Assembly: GCA_036924085.1 (NCBI GenBank)
Contig: JAVGWX010000009.1
Coordinates: 62,753,012-62,817,011 of the forward strand
Source: Ariolimax columbianus
Taxonomy: Eukaryota > Mollusca > Gastropoda > Stylommatophora > Arionidae
Direction of reading: 5' to 3'
Length of the DNA stretch: 64,000 nucleotides
Shown here: piece by piece, positions 31,757 through 42,829 of the stretch
Position numbering within the stretch: position 1 is the stretch's first letter
How the letters are laid out: each line of letters opens with the position of its first letter
Position numbers and translations under genes: made by a program
Notes under the pieces: generated by a model
The model's database searches: none
Seen by the model: only the letters and a program-made list of their open reading frames with translations
Told to the model about the DNA's origin: nothing

Positions 31757-32295
31757 TCGAAGGCATGCGCGCACATGTACTTGACAGCGGCAAGACCACG
31801 CCGCCATTCGAGGTTAACAACGGTGTGAAACACGGCTCAGTGTGATGTTTCCAACTATGTTGACGGACGTCTTCAAGAATACCAAGTATGGCATACCAAT
31901 AAAGTAGCGCATGGGTGGTGGTCTATTCAATCTACGCAGACTGAAGGCGAAGACCAAGGTGATGCACGACACGATATGCGAACTCTTGTTTGCGGATGAC
32001 TGCTCTTAACAATAGCTCAGAACAGAAAAAGCAGGACGGTTTAGACCGGTTCTCTACTGCTTGTGACAACTTTGGCTTAACAATTAGCACAAAGAAAACC
32101 GAAGCCATGTATCAACCGGCACCAGGCACATCGTATAAACAGCCATAGTTACAGTGAATGGATATAAATTACAGCTGGTAGAAAAATGTGTCTACCTCGG
32201 AAGTACGCTGTCGAGATCAGTGACTATTGCTGATGAGCTGACTAATAAAATAGCAAAGGCCAGCTCAGCTTTTGGCGGGGTCAAAAGAATAGTAA
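31757..32295 (+). mobile_element. RTE-like LINE fragment
   Basis: GMRAHVLDSGKTTPPFEVNN, GVKHG, FADDCS-like sequence near 31990, DGLDRFSTACDNFGLTISTK, KTEAMYQPAPGTSY and VYLGSTLSRSVTIADEL, in several frames. Same family as 17605-19940. Confidence 0.85.
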
Positions 32296-32870
32296 CACGG
32301 TAAAGTAGTGTTACCTAATCCTTCAGAATCTTAAGCAACAAAAACTTCGAACTTTTCAAACTAGTATTGTAAACTTATATAAAATCAAAAGGCAGGAAAA
32401 ACCACATAATAATATGGCACCATTTTAATTATTAACAGATTTTGTTTGCTCCAACTTGGAAGAACAGAAACATTGAGATCATTACACGAAGTCAAGCCAG
32501 TTTAAAGATTATTTCTAAGCTAGTTGGGTCACATTCTGACCTCTTACTGACCTTGAAGACGTAGCCAATTAACGTTTCCCTGATAACTGAAGTTTCCCGG
32601 GAAAACTAAGATACTGCAACACAAATAACTCCGTGAAATGGGACTAGCGACCTAATCAACTAAAATGTCTCGGAAACCGCCTCTAGAATTGCAGATAACA
32701 GTCACGCCGACATGTAAGCTTATATTAAAAACACTCAAAGAACAATTTTACATCAAACAACAGAAAAGATATTGACGTAATATGAACACACCAAAAGAAT
32801 AACATATAAGCTTACTAAGACAAGCGAAACATTCCAATGGTGACTGATAAATGAATAAAACTGTTTCACG

Positions 32871-33228
32871 GGATCAAGATGCCGAGCAGCGCATGAGCTG
32901 CAGTGGTCAGCGACCAATAGCTGACTGCTAGCGTCAGGGCCAGCGAAACAGAGCTGCCAAGACCCTTCTACACCTCCCCGTGGTGATCCTGGATAACAGG
33001 CTGCAGCAGGGCAGACTGGCTAATGAGAAGAGATCGAAGAGGGAATGCTAACCCGGTACTCAAAAAATGCTTGCTGAAGTCGGATGTGTTGGACCGAAAG
33101 GTGCAAATATCGCAGTCAAGCTGTAAACTACGACACAACGTATTCCGTTCTCTGGACTACATTCTGCTACTTAAGCCCTTTCAGGGTTTGGTGGCTGGAG
33201 ATTGAGACCGAACGAAGCCAAGCCAAGC
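32871..33228 (+). mobile_element. SINE A, full length with an (AAGCC)n tail
   Basis: Starts GGATCAAGATGCCGAGCAGC. The end is GAGACCGAACG(AAGCC)3 in place of the usual (GAA)n. The copy at 40466-40785 has the same type of tail. Confidence 0.88.
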
Positions 33229-33384
33229 CATTCTAGACTTCCGCCCTCAGGAACAGATTAAAAACCACTGTAGCACATATAAGACCTTGCATGTAGATTA
33301 TGCCTCCACATCTGATGGGCAGAAATAAAGATACAAAACATTGATTGCATCCCCACAACGACATGAATTATTGTAGATGCAGTC

Positions 33385-33810
33385 ATGTCAAGTAACTCCA
33401 GCGAGGATTTAATTTACCTGTACAGCATACAAAACTTCGATGTACTTAGCCAACCGGACATCATTCAAATAGTCGACATAGCCGCTGCCTCTATGAACGT
33501 CCAGCGCAGTCTGAAACCAGCAGTAGCTTTCACTGAAAACCAAACTGCTGATTTACATTACCTGTGTCGATCCCTGTCCCGCTATACGGCTCTGAAACCT
33601 AGACTATTCTGCAGAGTGACCAGAAGCACACTGGAGCCTTCCAAGTCCGCAGCCAGGGACGTATTCTTACGATCTACTGGTATGGCCCGGTTTCAAACGA
33701 CGAAGTCACCGGCCGAACAGTTGCATGCTAAACCGCTTGACCCTATTTGGATACGTGGTCCTCCTTACCGAGGACATCCATGCACACTAGTTCTTAAAAC
33801 AGGTCATTGA
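33385..33810 (+). CDS. Unrecognised 141-codon ORF
   Basis: The frame starts MSSNSSEDLIYLYSIQNFDV and ends PCTLVLKTGH. It has no motif, signal peptide or membrane segment that I recognise. It lies between the two host genes in a region without obvious retrotransposon matches, and its composition is not low-complexity. It could be a real single exon, part of an unrecognised transposon, or chance. Confidence 0.25.
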   Translation: MSSNSSEDLIYLYSIQNFDVLSQPDIIQIVDIAAASMNVQRSLKPAVAFTENQTADLHYLCRSLSRYTALKPRLFCRVTRSTLEPSKSAARDVFLRSTGMARFQTTKSPAEQLHAKPLDPIWIRGPPYRGHPCTLVLKTGH

Positions 33811-34009
33811 CATCAAGGAAGGGGAAACGAACCTCTCCATTATGTTCTCGCCCTGCGGCCGTCTACGTACCATCCGGTTAGGTCTATTCATAAAGACATC
33901 ATTCTTACTGCATGCAGCTGGGAATTCGGCCAATCATTGTGTGCATTGGCGTTTGGCGTGACGGGTATTTGCGGCCTAAATATACTACTTATCTATACTT
34001 TGAAAAAAA

Positions 34010-34330
34010 ATAAATTGTGTAGCTCCAAAGGAATAAAATAGACTCGAAAACGAACATTGTCAACTCAAATGTAAAATCAGCACTACTGCATGGCTCTGAA
34101 ACTTGGAGGATAGCAGCTTCGTAAACAAAACATATACAAACATCCATAAACAGTTGTGGGCGCAGAATATATAAATGGTACTGTAAGGTCATCGGTGTCG
34201 ACCTGCTGGATAGAAAGATGTATAGAGTTGCGAAAAGAGACAGACAGATAGTGTTCTGGAGCGGAAGGGATAAGAGAAGTAGAGGCAAAACAAAAAGCAT
34301 TAATTTGAAGATGAGATCTGGAGTCTAACA
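34010..34330 (+). mobile_element. LINE C-terminal fragment
   Basis: KIDSKTNIVNSNVKSALLHG, SETWRIAAS and HKQLWAQNI-like in shifted frames form the RT C-terminal region shared with 21590-21885. Confidence 0.55.
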
Positions 34331-34956
34331 TGAGGGAGGTGTGACAGCCGTGGCATATGTTGAAGAAGAGGGCAAGGACACAATTGGAAGTTGTTGGTTG
34401 AGTACATATGCTTCATAATAAACTGTTGGGTTTTGATTGATCAAAAACGAAAATGGCGACAGCAGAAGAGACGTGCTGTAATTTGTGAATGTATATGTCT
34501 GTGAAGTCATATCTTAGCAGCACTAGAAACCCTTCCACACATTGGTTATGGATGAATTCGATTGTTGAGCGGTTGTAGCCATTTTGGGCAGTGTATTTTC
34601 ACTGTGCTTCCACGAATATATATGTGAGCACCATGTGTGATAATTAGTTATGCGCCAGACGAAGTGGGGTTTTCATGCAAGAGTCTGGCAGAAGGTGCAT
34701 AATTGTTGAAACTGTTCAGAAACATGACGGGTCTTTGAAGCGTCTGTCCCGACCCCCACCACAGCGACCGATGTTCATTCTGATATCACTGAACAGTAGC
34801 TGCTTTTCACTGCGTTTATCGGGGATGAGAACTCCAGTCTTTCTGGGGGTGGGTTTTCTTCAGCAGTGTATAGATCTGCGAGAGTTGTCGTAGATGCAGC
34901 ACATTGAATAAGCTGACCGCATCTCATAGCTTGTTCTGCGAACCAGAACTGTTCAA

Positions 34957-35175
34957 AACCCTATTCCGCCTCCAAGCGGTGGCCCAGGAAACAGGCTGCA
35001 CAAGTGTAGTCTGGGTAAGAGAATAGGTGATAACAGTGGGAGGCAAACCCGGGACCAAAAAAAAAAAAAAAAAAGGTCAGCTGAAATCGGATTGGTTGGA
35101 CCGAAAGGGGTATATATCGCAGCCTCGCTGTAAACTACGACACAACGCGATGGCGTCCTTTTCAGGAAGAACGCT
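34957..35175 (+). mobile_element. SINE A2-like copy
   Basis: AAACCCTATTCCGCCTCCAA, CCCAGGAAACAGGCTGCA, GGCAAACCCGGGACC, an A18 tract, then GGACCGAAAGGGGTATATATC and TGTAAACTACGACACAACGC. Confidence 0.7.
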
Positions 35176-35309
35176 TTACTCTGACCAGTCTTCAGAGACA
35201 ACTCAAATGGAGGACGTGTTTTGAGTTTCCTGGTGTGTGATTAAACTTAACTTAACGTCATTATACTTATTTAGAAGGCTGGGGAGTCTGTATACAACCA
35301 GTTTGTGTC

Positions 35310-37200
35310 TTGTCTTTTCTAAACACTGTTAATGTTTCGAAGGCGTTCAAAACAGTGATCTTCCTTCAGCATGTTTATTCCCATTGCTAAGGTCCGCTAG
35401 CACGATTTTTAGGGTTGAGGAATAAAGAACGCTTGCCCCTGCAGTCACCACTCACTGTACAGTACAGACTAGGTTTCTTTTATTTTACCACCGATAGAGA
35501 AAAAAATCTATGCTTTGCCAAGACTTTGAACGCATGTTCATGTGGTCAGAAGATGGACATCCAAACCGTTCGACCAGCCCCTCTTCTTGCATCAACACTT
35601 TTCAAATCGAGAGTCGAAACTACATCACTGTAGCTAGCTCTGTATCACGTGACATTCTCTATTGAATATGGCTGTATTCTTTATTTTTAGATATCCTAGT
35701 CTTTTTAATATTTATCAGTTCCCCAAATCTGTTTCTGTCACATGAACTGGTACAATATTTTACTAATATATCAGACCATGTAGTCCATTGTTGGTATATT
35801 GGTTTTAAAATGGTTCGAATAAAGCCCAGGCTAGTATAAATAATAAACTGTACTCATACTACTATCGATTACGGATTAGTAGAAAGCAGACCAGTCTAAG
35901 AATTTAGTTTACATTTGATTTACTACGTTTACACACTGACTTAAAGTGACTGAATAGATTGACCACTCATCGAATTTGCAGGAGTTATTAATCTGAAACC
36001 AGACAAGACACAGTAAGTACATTTATTTATGTGCAATATTATGTAGAAAAACCAGACAAAATAAGAACATACAAATAATTATAATTAACAATCATCAAAT
36101 TCAATGCTTCAAGTTCAATCCGGACGACGGACGTCGTGATCGACAATCACAATAACAGATAACTTGAATAACAAAATAAAAATATCAATTTACACAACGG
36201 ACAAACGCTATAAAAATCCTAATCACCGAGTTTGAATTCCCGTTCCATAGCTAATTGTGTTTCCGTGCAATAAAATGCAGTTAATTTGGTTTAGTAGTCT
36301 GCAATTGAGTGCTATTTTCTGTATTCACTACTACTAGTTAGTAGTAGTAGTACTAATAAATAAATATACAGTATACACTATAAATATAATACACTATAAC
36401 TAATAAAAACTATACAATTGAATACATGAATCCATGATCAGATTATCTTGACACTGACAGTCACACATATTCCTGGTCCAGATAGTTTTAATAATAGTCT
36501 ACTCTGTACTCATTAGTCCAATTAATACTTTTAGTAGACTAGAATATACAAATAATATTTGAATTAACAATAACAATTATATCCGTTAAGTCCCTTAAAC
36601 AAAAAGAACGCTCGCTCCGCCTCTGCTAATTCAGCATTCAGCAATTACAATAATAGCCAAGGATCAGGCTTATGTAGGGTTTTTGAAAGTTTTTAAACTA
36701 ATAAAGATGAATGTTTTTGAAGTTATGTTGTAAAGACCAGGGATTCCCAACTGGCGTGCTAAACATTTCCTGAAGTGTGCAGCAAACTTTCCTTAATTTA
36801 ATTAAATATTTTCATTATATCATTCATAAATTAGACATAGACAAGTCTCATGTCTGACTGGCTGAAAGAGACTCACTGCATGCACACACTGACACAGCAA
36901 TAAACATTAAACAATATTAACTGTTTTCTGATCTTTCTTATTAAAGCTCAGAAGTTAGTTCCATAGCAGACACTGCTGTCTGGGATGGAGTGTTAAAAGA
37001 TTTCTACCTTTTTTATATGGTGGCCAGTTCTTTTCTTCATTGTCTCTCTTTCTGCAAGAGTATGCTGCAGCTAGGTATCCATTTATTGCCAGGTCTACTG
37101 GAGTGGGTAAATTGGGATCAAGCCCTGTACTTTTCGTCTATTGCCGTGAGAAGTGAGCACTTAACCACACTGCTAAGGGAGGAAGACTAACATTTAGTCA
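35310..37200. other. About 1.9 kb AT-rich, unassigned (CR1 tail at 35240-35310)
   Basis: No coding match, RNA gene or recognised repeat was found here. A short CR1 3' tail on the minus strand ends at about 35310. TAGTAGTAGTA-type microsatellite and AATA/TATA stretches lie at 36335-36420. Confidence 0.5.
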
Positions 37201-37204
37201 GTCG

Positions 37205-37493
37205 TAACACACTGGTCACACATGTTAGTCAGGGCCAGGCCCCTCTACCACATTGTCCTCCTTGGAAACGGACTGTTCTTCTTGATAGTCTGGCTAACGA
37301 TGTGGGGAAATCGACGTGATCCCTGCAGTAGTGAGCGACACGCAGATGAAGCCAAACATAGCACAACTGCCTAGAGGACCCTGGTCCACCTTCATCAGCA
37401 CGCTCGAGATGTGAGGAAAGCTACTGCAACCCGTCACTGAACGTCCTTTTCAAGACGCACAAAAGAGTGAACCTAATTATTGGCAGTAACAAC
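37205..37493 (-). mobile_element. SINE C copy
   Basis: Reverse complement of SINE C: GTCAGGGCCAGGCCC, GTCTGGCTAACGATG, CCACCTTCATCAGCACGCTC and GACGCACAAAAGAGTGAACC. It lies 170 bases from a + strand copy, making an inverted pair. Confidence 0.78.
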
Positions 37494-37661
37494 ACTCTAC
37501 CCACTATAATAGAGCAATTGTAACAAGGGGGAGTAAAAATTTAATCTTACAATTTTTTAGTAACAAAATGTCATATTAAGGTTATTCTTTGACACCCCCT
37601 GATATTACTCATTGTGGAAAGCTATTATGTCTGAATATTTATAATATAAATAAAGCATGTT

Positions 37662-37960
37662 GTTGTTGTCGAATGCCCACAATGAATAGGATTACTCATT
37701 TGTGCATCATAAAAAGGATATTAAATGGCAGGTTGTTGTAGTTTTCCTCACATCCCGAGCATGCTGATGACGGTGGATTGGGGTCCTCTGGGCGGTTGTA
37801 CTATGCTTGGCCTCATCTGTGTGTTTACTATAGGGTTCATGTCGATCCCTCACATTATTAGGCAGGTTGCCATGAAAACAGCCTGTTTCCAGGGAGGACA
37901 GCGGGAAAGTTAAGGTGAGGGTCTTAGCCAGTATATTTTACCTGACCAGGCGTTAGTCTT
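37662..37960 (+). mobile_element. SINE C copy
   Basis: TTGTTGTTGTCGAATGCCCA, CATCCCGAGCATGCTGATGA, GTTTCCAGGGAGGACAGC and TTTTACCTGACCAGGCGTTA mark both ends of the family. Confidence 0.78.
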
Positions 37961-37989
37961 GTTCCCTATAAATCAAGCATAATAGGAAT

Positions 37990-38560
37990 AATCTGCCTAG
38001 GCCTGTTGCGCCTATTGTCTGTGTCCACAATGAATTACTGGGTTACAGTTACACTCAGTGAGGGTAAAGTCATTCCTAGAAGGTGCGAGGGCAACCACGA
38101 TGTCGAGACCATGTAGGAGAGGGATGCATGCCACCTATATAGTCCATGGCCTGTTGTGTCCGAGCTGGTGGGCTAGGACACTCTCTGGAAGTCAGGCCAC
38201 CTGCCCAAATAGGGACAGGCGGCGATGATGTAGTATGGTGTAATTGCTGTCTAGATCAATGTTCAGTGTGACTTCAACGCTTGTGATCCGATCATACTAA
38301 TGAATGCGGAGAATGCGACTCTGGCTGCGTGTGAAAAATGCTTTAATGTGCCTCTGGTCATTCTGCAAGATAGCCCAGGTCTCTGAGCCATGCAATAGGA
38401 TGGGAATTACACAGATTTATAGAGGAGCAGTTTGGTTACAGTGAGAGCCTCTGCTGGATTCAGATGTAGTGCATGGCATTCAAGAGGCAGTGTCAGGCCT
38501 AATCTCTTAAAATAATGTCCGTTTGACTAAGTGCATTGGACATTTGGCTGCTGCCCAGCA
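37990..38560 (-). mobile_element. LINE RT C-terminal fragment
   Basis: Minus-strand frames give IPILLHGSETWAILQNDQRH, IKAFFTRSQSRILRIH, YDRITSVEVTLNIDLDSN and HHRRLSLFGQVA, a typical RT C-terminus. Confidence 0.75.
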
Positions 38561-38730
38561 TGCAGTGGAAGAATCTTCTTCAGTCATGTATGCTCTGTAG
38601 TGGGAATTATTGTGAAACCCTGTTATAGACAGTAGAAAAATGTATCTGGCAAACTGACAATCTTCTACAATTCAAAACACAGCTATTCACTCTTTTATGT
38701 CGAATTTGAGGTGTTGTTTCTTATTATGAG

Positions 38731-39350
38731 GAGTGGCTGGCCGAGTGGTTTGGATGTTGTTTCTTCTTCTTCTTCGTACGCTGTCAGACGTCAACTTGAA
38801 TTTGTTCAAAGAAAGCAGCTGTCATCCTGAGGCTGTCGACACTGCCATAGAGCTTGTCTAGTGTTGCCACTGGTGATGGCCGCATGTGCTTTCTCTGGTC
38901 CTCGTATGTCGGGCAATTTTGCAGCAGATGTTCAGCGGTCATTTTCCCTGTACCACAGGTGCATTTGTCAGTGCCACCTATCCTCAGTTTATTGAATAGA
39001 TGGTACCTCAGTCTGTTGTGGCCTGTGCGGAGTCTGAAGATCACGACCTGCTCTTTTCTGTTCAACCGGTAGTAGGCATCATTTTTTGTGTAGCCAGTAT
39101 GTTCTGTTTCCCATTTGGCCATGTATCTGGCCCTAATAAACCTTTTGGACTCTTCGTAGGTCACACTAGAATCTGGTTGTGGTAGTCTTGCACTTTCTTT
39201 TGCCAGTCTGTCTGCCTCCTCATTGCCTTGGATGTTATAGTGGGATAGAATCCACTGTACCACTACTCTTTTTGGTGCGGACTGCTGGCATAGTTGACAG
39301 AGTACTGCTCTTAAATCATTAGGACATTTGTTTAAATCCTTGGTTAGGCA
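38731..39350. mobile_element. tRNA-like SINE head split by an RNase-H LINE
   Basis: GAGTGGCTGGCCGAGTGG (38731) and GGACATTTGTTTAAATCC (39322) form the two halves of a tRNA-like head, comparable to the intact one at 45380 (GAGTGAATGGCTGAG ... GGGACATGCGTTCAAAG). The LINE at 38757-39320 lies between them. Confidence 0.55.
38757..39320 (-). mobile_element. RNase-H LINE, 5'-truncated 3' end
   Basis: Minus-strand 39263-38784 encodes VQWILSHYNIQGNEEADRLA (RNase H), SVTYEESKRFIRARYMAKW, RTGHNRLRYHLFNKL, CTCGTGKMTAEHLLQNCPTY and LYGSVDSLRMTAAFFEQ. The 3' end is (GAA)n after a TACG. It is very close to 57512-58123, so fairly young. Confidence 0.92.
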
Positions 39351-39485
39351 TAGGTTTTTCTATCAAAGGTCAAAGGTAAAATAAAAATTCAGTTTGTACA
39401 GTGCATGGCAACTGGACCTCAAATATGAAAATAAACATCGTAGTGATAGTTTTTTATAACAAAAGCTTTCTTTCAAACCCAAACG

Positions 39486-39702
39486 GCGTGGGCTAGTGGT
39501 TTAATGACACGGCTCACAATCTGAAGGTGCTGGGTTCGCTCCCCATCACAGCACCAGCCGTTACCCTGAGGAAGCAAACCCTTAGAAAATGTAGAAGGAA
39601 GCAGACATAAATGCATACCGAAGTCAGATGTACCGGGCTGACAGGTTCAAAATAAAACATAGTGCAATGCACACTGCCTTGCGAGCGCAAAAAAAACACC
39701 CA
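39486..39702 (+). mobile_element. SINE B copy
   Basis: GGCGTGGGCTAGTGGTTTAATGACACGG is the tRNA-like head. B box GGTTCGCTCCC, core ATGCATACCGAAGTCAGATG and an A-rich tail follow. Confidence 0.85.
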
Positions 39703-40069
39703 AAATGGCCATTCAACACTAGTCATGTTACTCCACACTCTGGCTTCTGACCAGGCTTCTGACCTGTGTGAAGGATGAGGGGCGCAGAGACATGAGTTGG
39801 AGATTCTTCATCCCTATAGGGATGTAATAAATGCGGGGTCATGCAAGCATGCTTACCATACTTACAATTTAACTTAGTTATGGGCTTGTTTATGTGACAA
39901 TGAACAGAAATACAAGTACAATGCACATTTGACATTCAATTTTGAGGTTGGCATCTTTCTTCTATGTAAACAATAGGCAGTGTAGGGAAAAATAACCCAT
40001 AAATATTATCAGTAAAAGTCAATGATAATTGAGAAAAGTGACAAGAAACCATGTATGCAGATAAAAATA

Positions 40070-40420
40070 AAATATCAACTTTTTGAACAGGTACAGAGTT
40101 TCTCCTATCTAGGTCATATAATAACGGAAGAAGGCAGTTATGAAAAAAAATTGGAAAGAGAATAGGTATGGCCAAGATGGTATTCGACAACATGCGACAC
40201 ATACCGACATCCAAATAGATAAATCAGAATTTGAAAATGAGAATTGTCAAGTGTTATGTATACTCGTCACTACTTTATGGCGCAGAAACATAGACATTGA
40301 ATAACAATTTGGCAAAGAGTATTGAAACCTTCGAAATATGGGTATATAGAAGATTGGGCTGCATTTCTTGGAAAGAGAAAACAAATTTGGAGGTATTGGA
40401 AATAGGCTGTTTCATGGCAG
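40070..40420 (+). mobile_element. LINE RT C-terminal fragment
   Basis: VQSFSYLGHIITEEGSYEKK, RIGMAKMVFDNMRHIPTSK, MRIVKCYVYSSLLYGAET and IWVYRRLGCISWKEKTN occur in slightly shifted frames. It is a different family from the RTE-like copies. Confidence 0.75.
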
Positions 40421-40465
40421 TCTGGCTAACTAATGCGGTGAGGGATCATCATGATCCTTTTTGTA

Positions 40466-40785
40466 TGGCTTGGCTTTGTTCGTTCTCAATCTCCCGCTAC
40501 CAAATCCTGAAAGGGCTTAAGTAGCAGAATGTAATTCAGAGAACGGAACACGTTGTGTCGTAGTTTACAGCCTGACTGCGATATTTGCACCTTTCGGTCC
40601 AACACATCCGACTTCAGCAACCATTTTTTTAGTACCGGGTTAGCATTCCCTCTTCGATCCCTTCTCCTTAGCCAGTCTGTCCTGCTGCAGCCTGTTATCC
40701 AGGATCACCACATGGAGGTGTACAAGAGTCTTGGCAGCTCTGGTTCGCTGGCCCTGACACTAGCAGTCAGCTATGGGTCGCTGAC
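40466..40785 (-). mobile_element. SINE A with an (AAGCC)-type tail
   Basis: The + strand reads TGGCTTGGCTTTGTTCGTTC, then the SINE A reverse complement to CAGCTATGGGTCGCTGACAA. A short SINE C piece lies just left, at 40405-40460. Confidence 0.85.
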
Positions 40786-41164
40786 AACGGCCTTTTAGTA
40801 TGATGTTCGTCCATCACATGTGGTGAAGACCACTATCTCTGTTCAGCCATGTGGACAATCTTTTCTTTTGTTGTGTCCGGTAAAATGGGTGACTTGCGCA
40901 GTGATTTGGATTAAAGTGAGGAAGAAACTGCGCCATTTGTCAACCTCACTGTCTCGCTTTGAGCTAACCCAGACCAGTGGCAAGATTTTATCGAAACGAC
41001 TGGACATAGCACAGAATGCAGATTTTTCTTCAGGGTTTACTCCAGAAGCCTTTCCTGTAAACATATATCCCACAAGGCAGCAGATTGAAGACAACATCTA
41101 TCACTGTGTGTGTTGCATTTCCCATAACCACAAGAGGTTGTAAGGACCTTAGTAGTGAATGTCA

Positions 41165-41310
41165 CATAGATTAAGCAAAGCATAGCATAACTACCCCGTT
41201 CCGCCTTCATCAGCATTGCCGGGGAAGTGCTTTGTGAGGAAATCTACTGCAACCTGCCACCTAACACCCTTTTCAGGGTGTACAAAAGAGGAAAGTTACT
41301 CATCAGGGGG
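41165..41310 (-). mobile_element. SINE C, partial
   Basis: GCATAGCATAACTACC, CCTTCATCAGCATTGCC, TACTGCAACCTGCCACCTAA and GGGTGTACAAAAGAGG mark the 5' half of SINE C on the minus strand. Confidence 0.7.
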
Positions 41311-42741
41311 AATTAAACATCAAAAACGTGGAAGAGGCCCAGCCCAGACTATAAATATTCTGAAGTATAAAGAGAAACAATAGAGATGAACAGCAAGTTA
41401 ATAACTAGAATGCCCCAAAAACCCAGTGAGAAAAAATAAATTTTAAAAAAAAATGTTTTAAGTTGATTAAAATTAAATTAAACAAAATTAAAAAATGGGT
41501 ATGGTCAGATACCGCACTGTCGTATTTACTTGCACAATTTACCCCATTGCTCCTTCATAATTTTCACTGGCGTCTAGATCCTACACAAATTTGTCACCCT
41601 CTGCCCTCGATTTAACGAACTAATAGAATAGAAGGGATGTCTGTTAAAGCCAAAAGTCTATTAAATTGAATGTAAAATGTGGCGAGGCTAGTAAAAGCGC
41701 ATTTTGCTGGACCCATAGTGGTAGTAGTACAGTATCTAAGTGGAGGGGTATCTTCAAATTCTTTTAAAATATTTGCAAATGGAGGCAGTGGATAACGATG
41801 TAAATGATATTACTTATTACAGACTGTAGGCTGTCCTGGTGTATTTGCAAAACTGAAACAAAGCAATTCTACCCGATGCTATTCAAATCTCTGTACATTA
41901 ACTGTATTATATTATAGTCCGTTAAATCCAAAATCTATTTCATCATGGTCTATTAAATTGAGCATTTACTGTACCGGGTACTTTATTTTACATGATGGTA
42001 TTGTCAGACTTATGCACAACTCTTTGGCTGCCATTTATAACAAGCATAGCAGCTTACAGTAGACTTATTATTTTCTCCTCAAGAAACGCCAGTATCCACA
42101 CTCGCTGATGATGATAATGTATGATAACGTATATTTATTTTAGCTTCTTTGAACTTTGGCCTCCATTTATCAACTATTTCCTTCTTAGTTAGAAAAAAAA
42201 AAGGATGAAGTGTTGTAAATGTGTACATTTTCTTTCAAGGATAATTTGTGCCTTTTGATAAGGTCGTTATGTCTTGTCTTGCTTTATCCTACTTTGTGAG
42301 AATTGTAAATCAATACACCAGTAGGTTAGTTTCATTTTGTTATCTGGTCATGACATGCTCCAATTCAGATTTGAAGCACTTTGGAAGTTGTCTCTCATGA
42401 AGATCTCTACATATCTTTTCTTTGTGTTTTTTTCTTATAGGCTGAGGCAATCCCATAATACCTTTATCAATTTCTGACATTATTCTTCTGTTTCGTGTTT
42501 TTATAGTTCGCAAAACTGTTGTTAGATGTTTAGTTTTATTCAGTACTCTGTTCTGCTTAATGGGCCTGTTTAACTTGATAGTTTCACTGTGTTGTTTTTT
42601 GTGTGTTCTATTTCAGTCTGTGTAGGATGACCCTTTTATAAATTATACCAGATGCTGATAGGACATTACATATTTACATTATTTGTACATTCCAAAAATA
42701 CTTTTAATTCATTATTTTTTATTGATATTTCAACTGTACAG
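41311..42741. other. Region upstream of CTTNBP2NL, no gene or repeat recognised
   Basis: AT-rich sequence with no coding match. It should contain the promoter or the 3' end of an untranslated first exon, but no TATA box or exon could be placed with confidence. Confidence 0.4.
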
Positions 42742-42742
42742 C

Positions 42743-42829
42743 ATGGCATCAAGGAATGTAAAACCAAGTTCTGTGCAAGGTTTTGATTCCCTGAATGTAA
42801 ATGACAAGATGCAGTCCAGCACTTTAAAG
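42743..42829 (+). CDS. CTTNBP2NL: CTTNBP2NL coding exon 1 (start codon)
   Basis: Twenty-nine codons begin MASRNVKPSSVQGFDSLN and end MQSSTLK before donor aaag|gtacat. An AG acceptor (tgtacag) sits one base before the ATG, so an untranslated exon probably lies upstream; none could be identified. There is no in-frame ATG before it. Unlike later exons it has no conserved motif, so this start is the least certain part of the gene. Confidence 0.7.

Noticed and set aside
40820..41143. 107-codon + strand ORF
   Set aside because: No recognisable domain, and it sits between SINE A and SINE C remnants. Probably chance.
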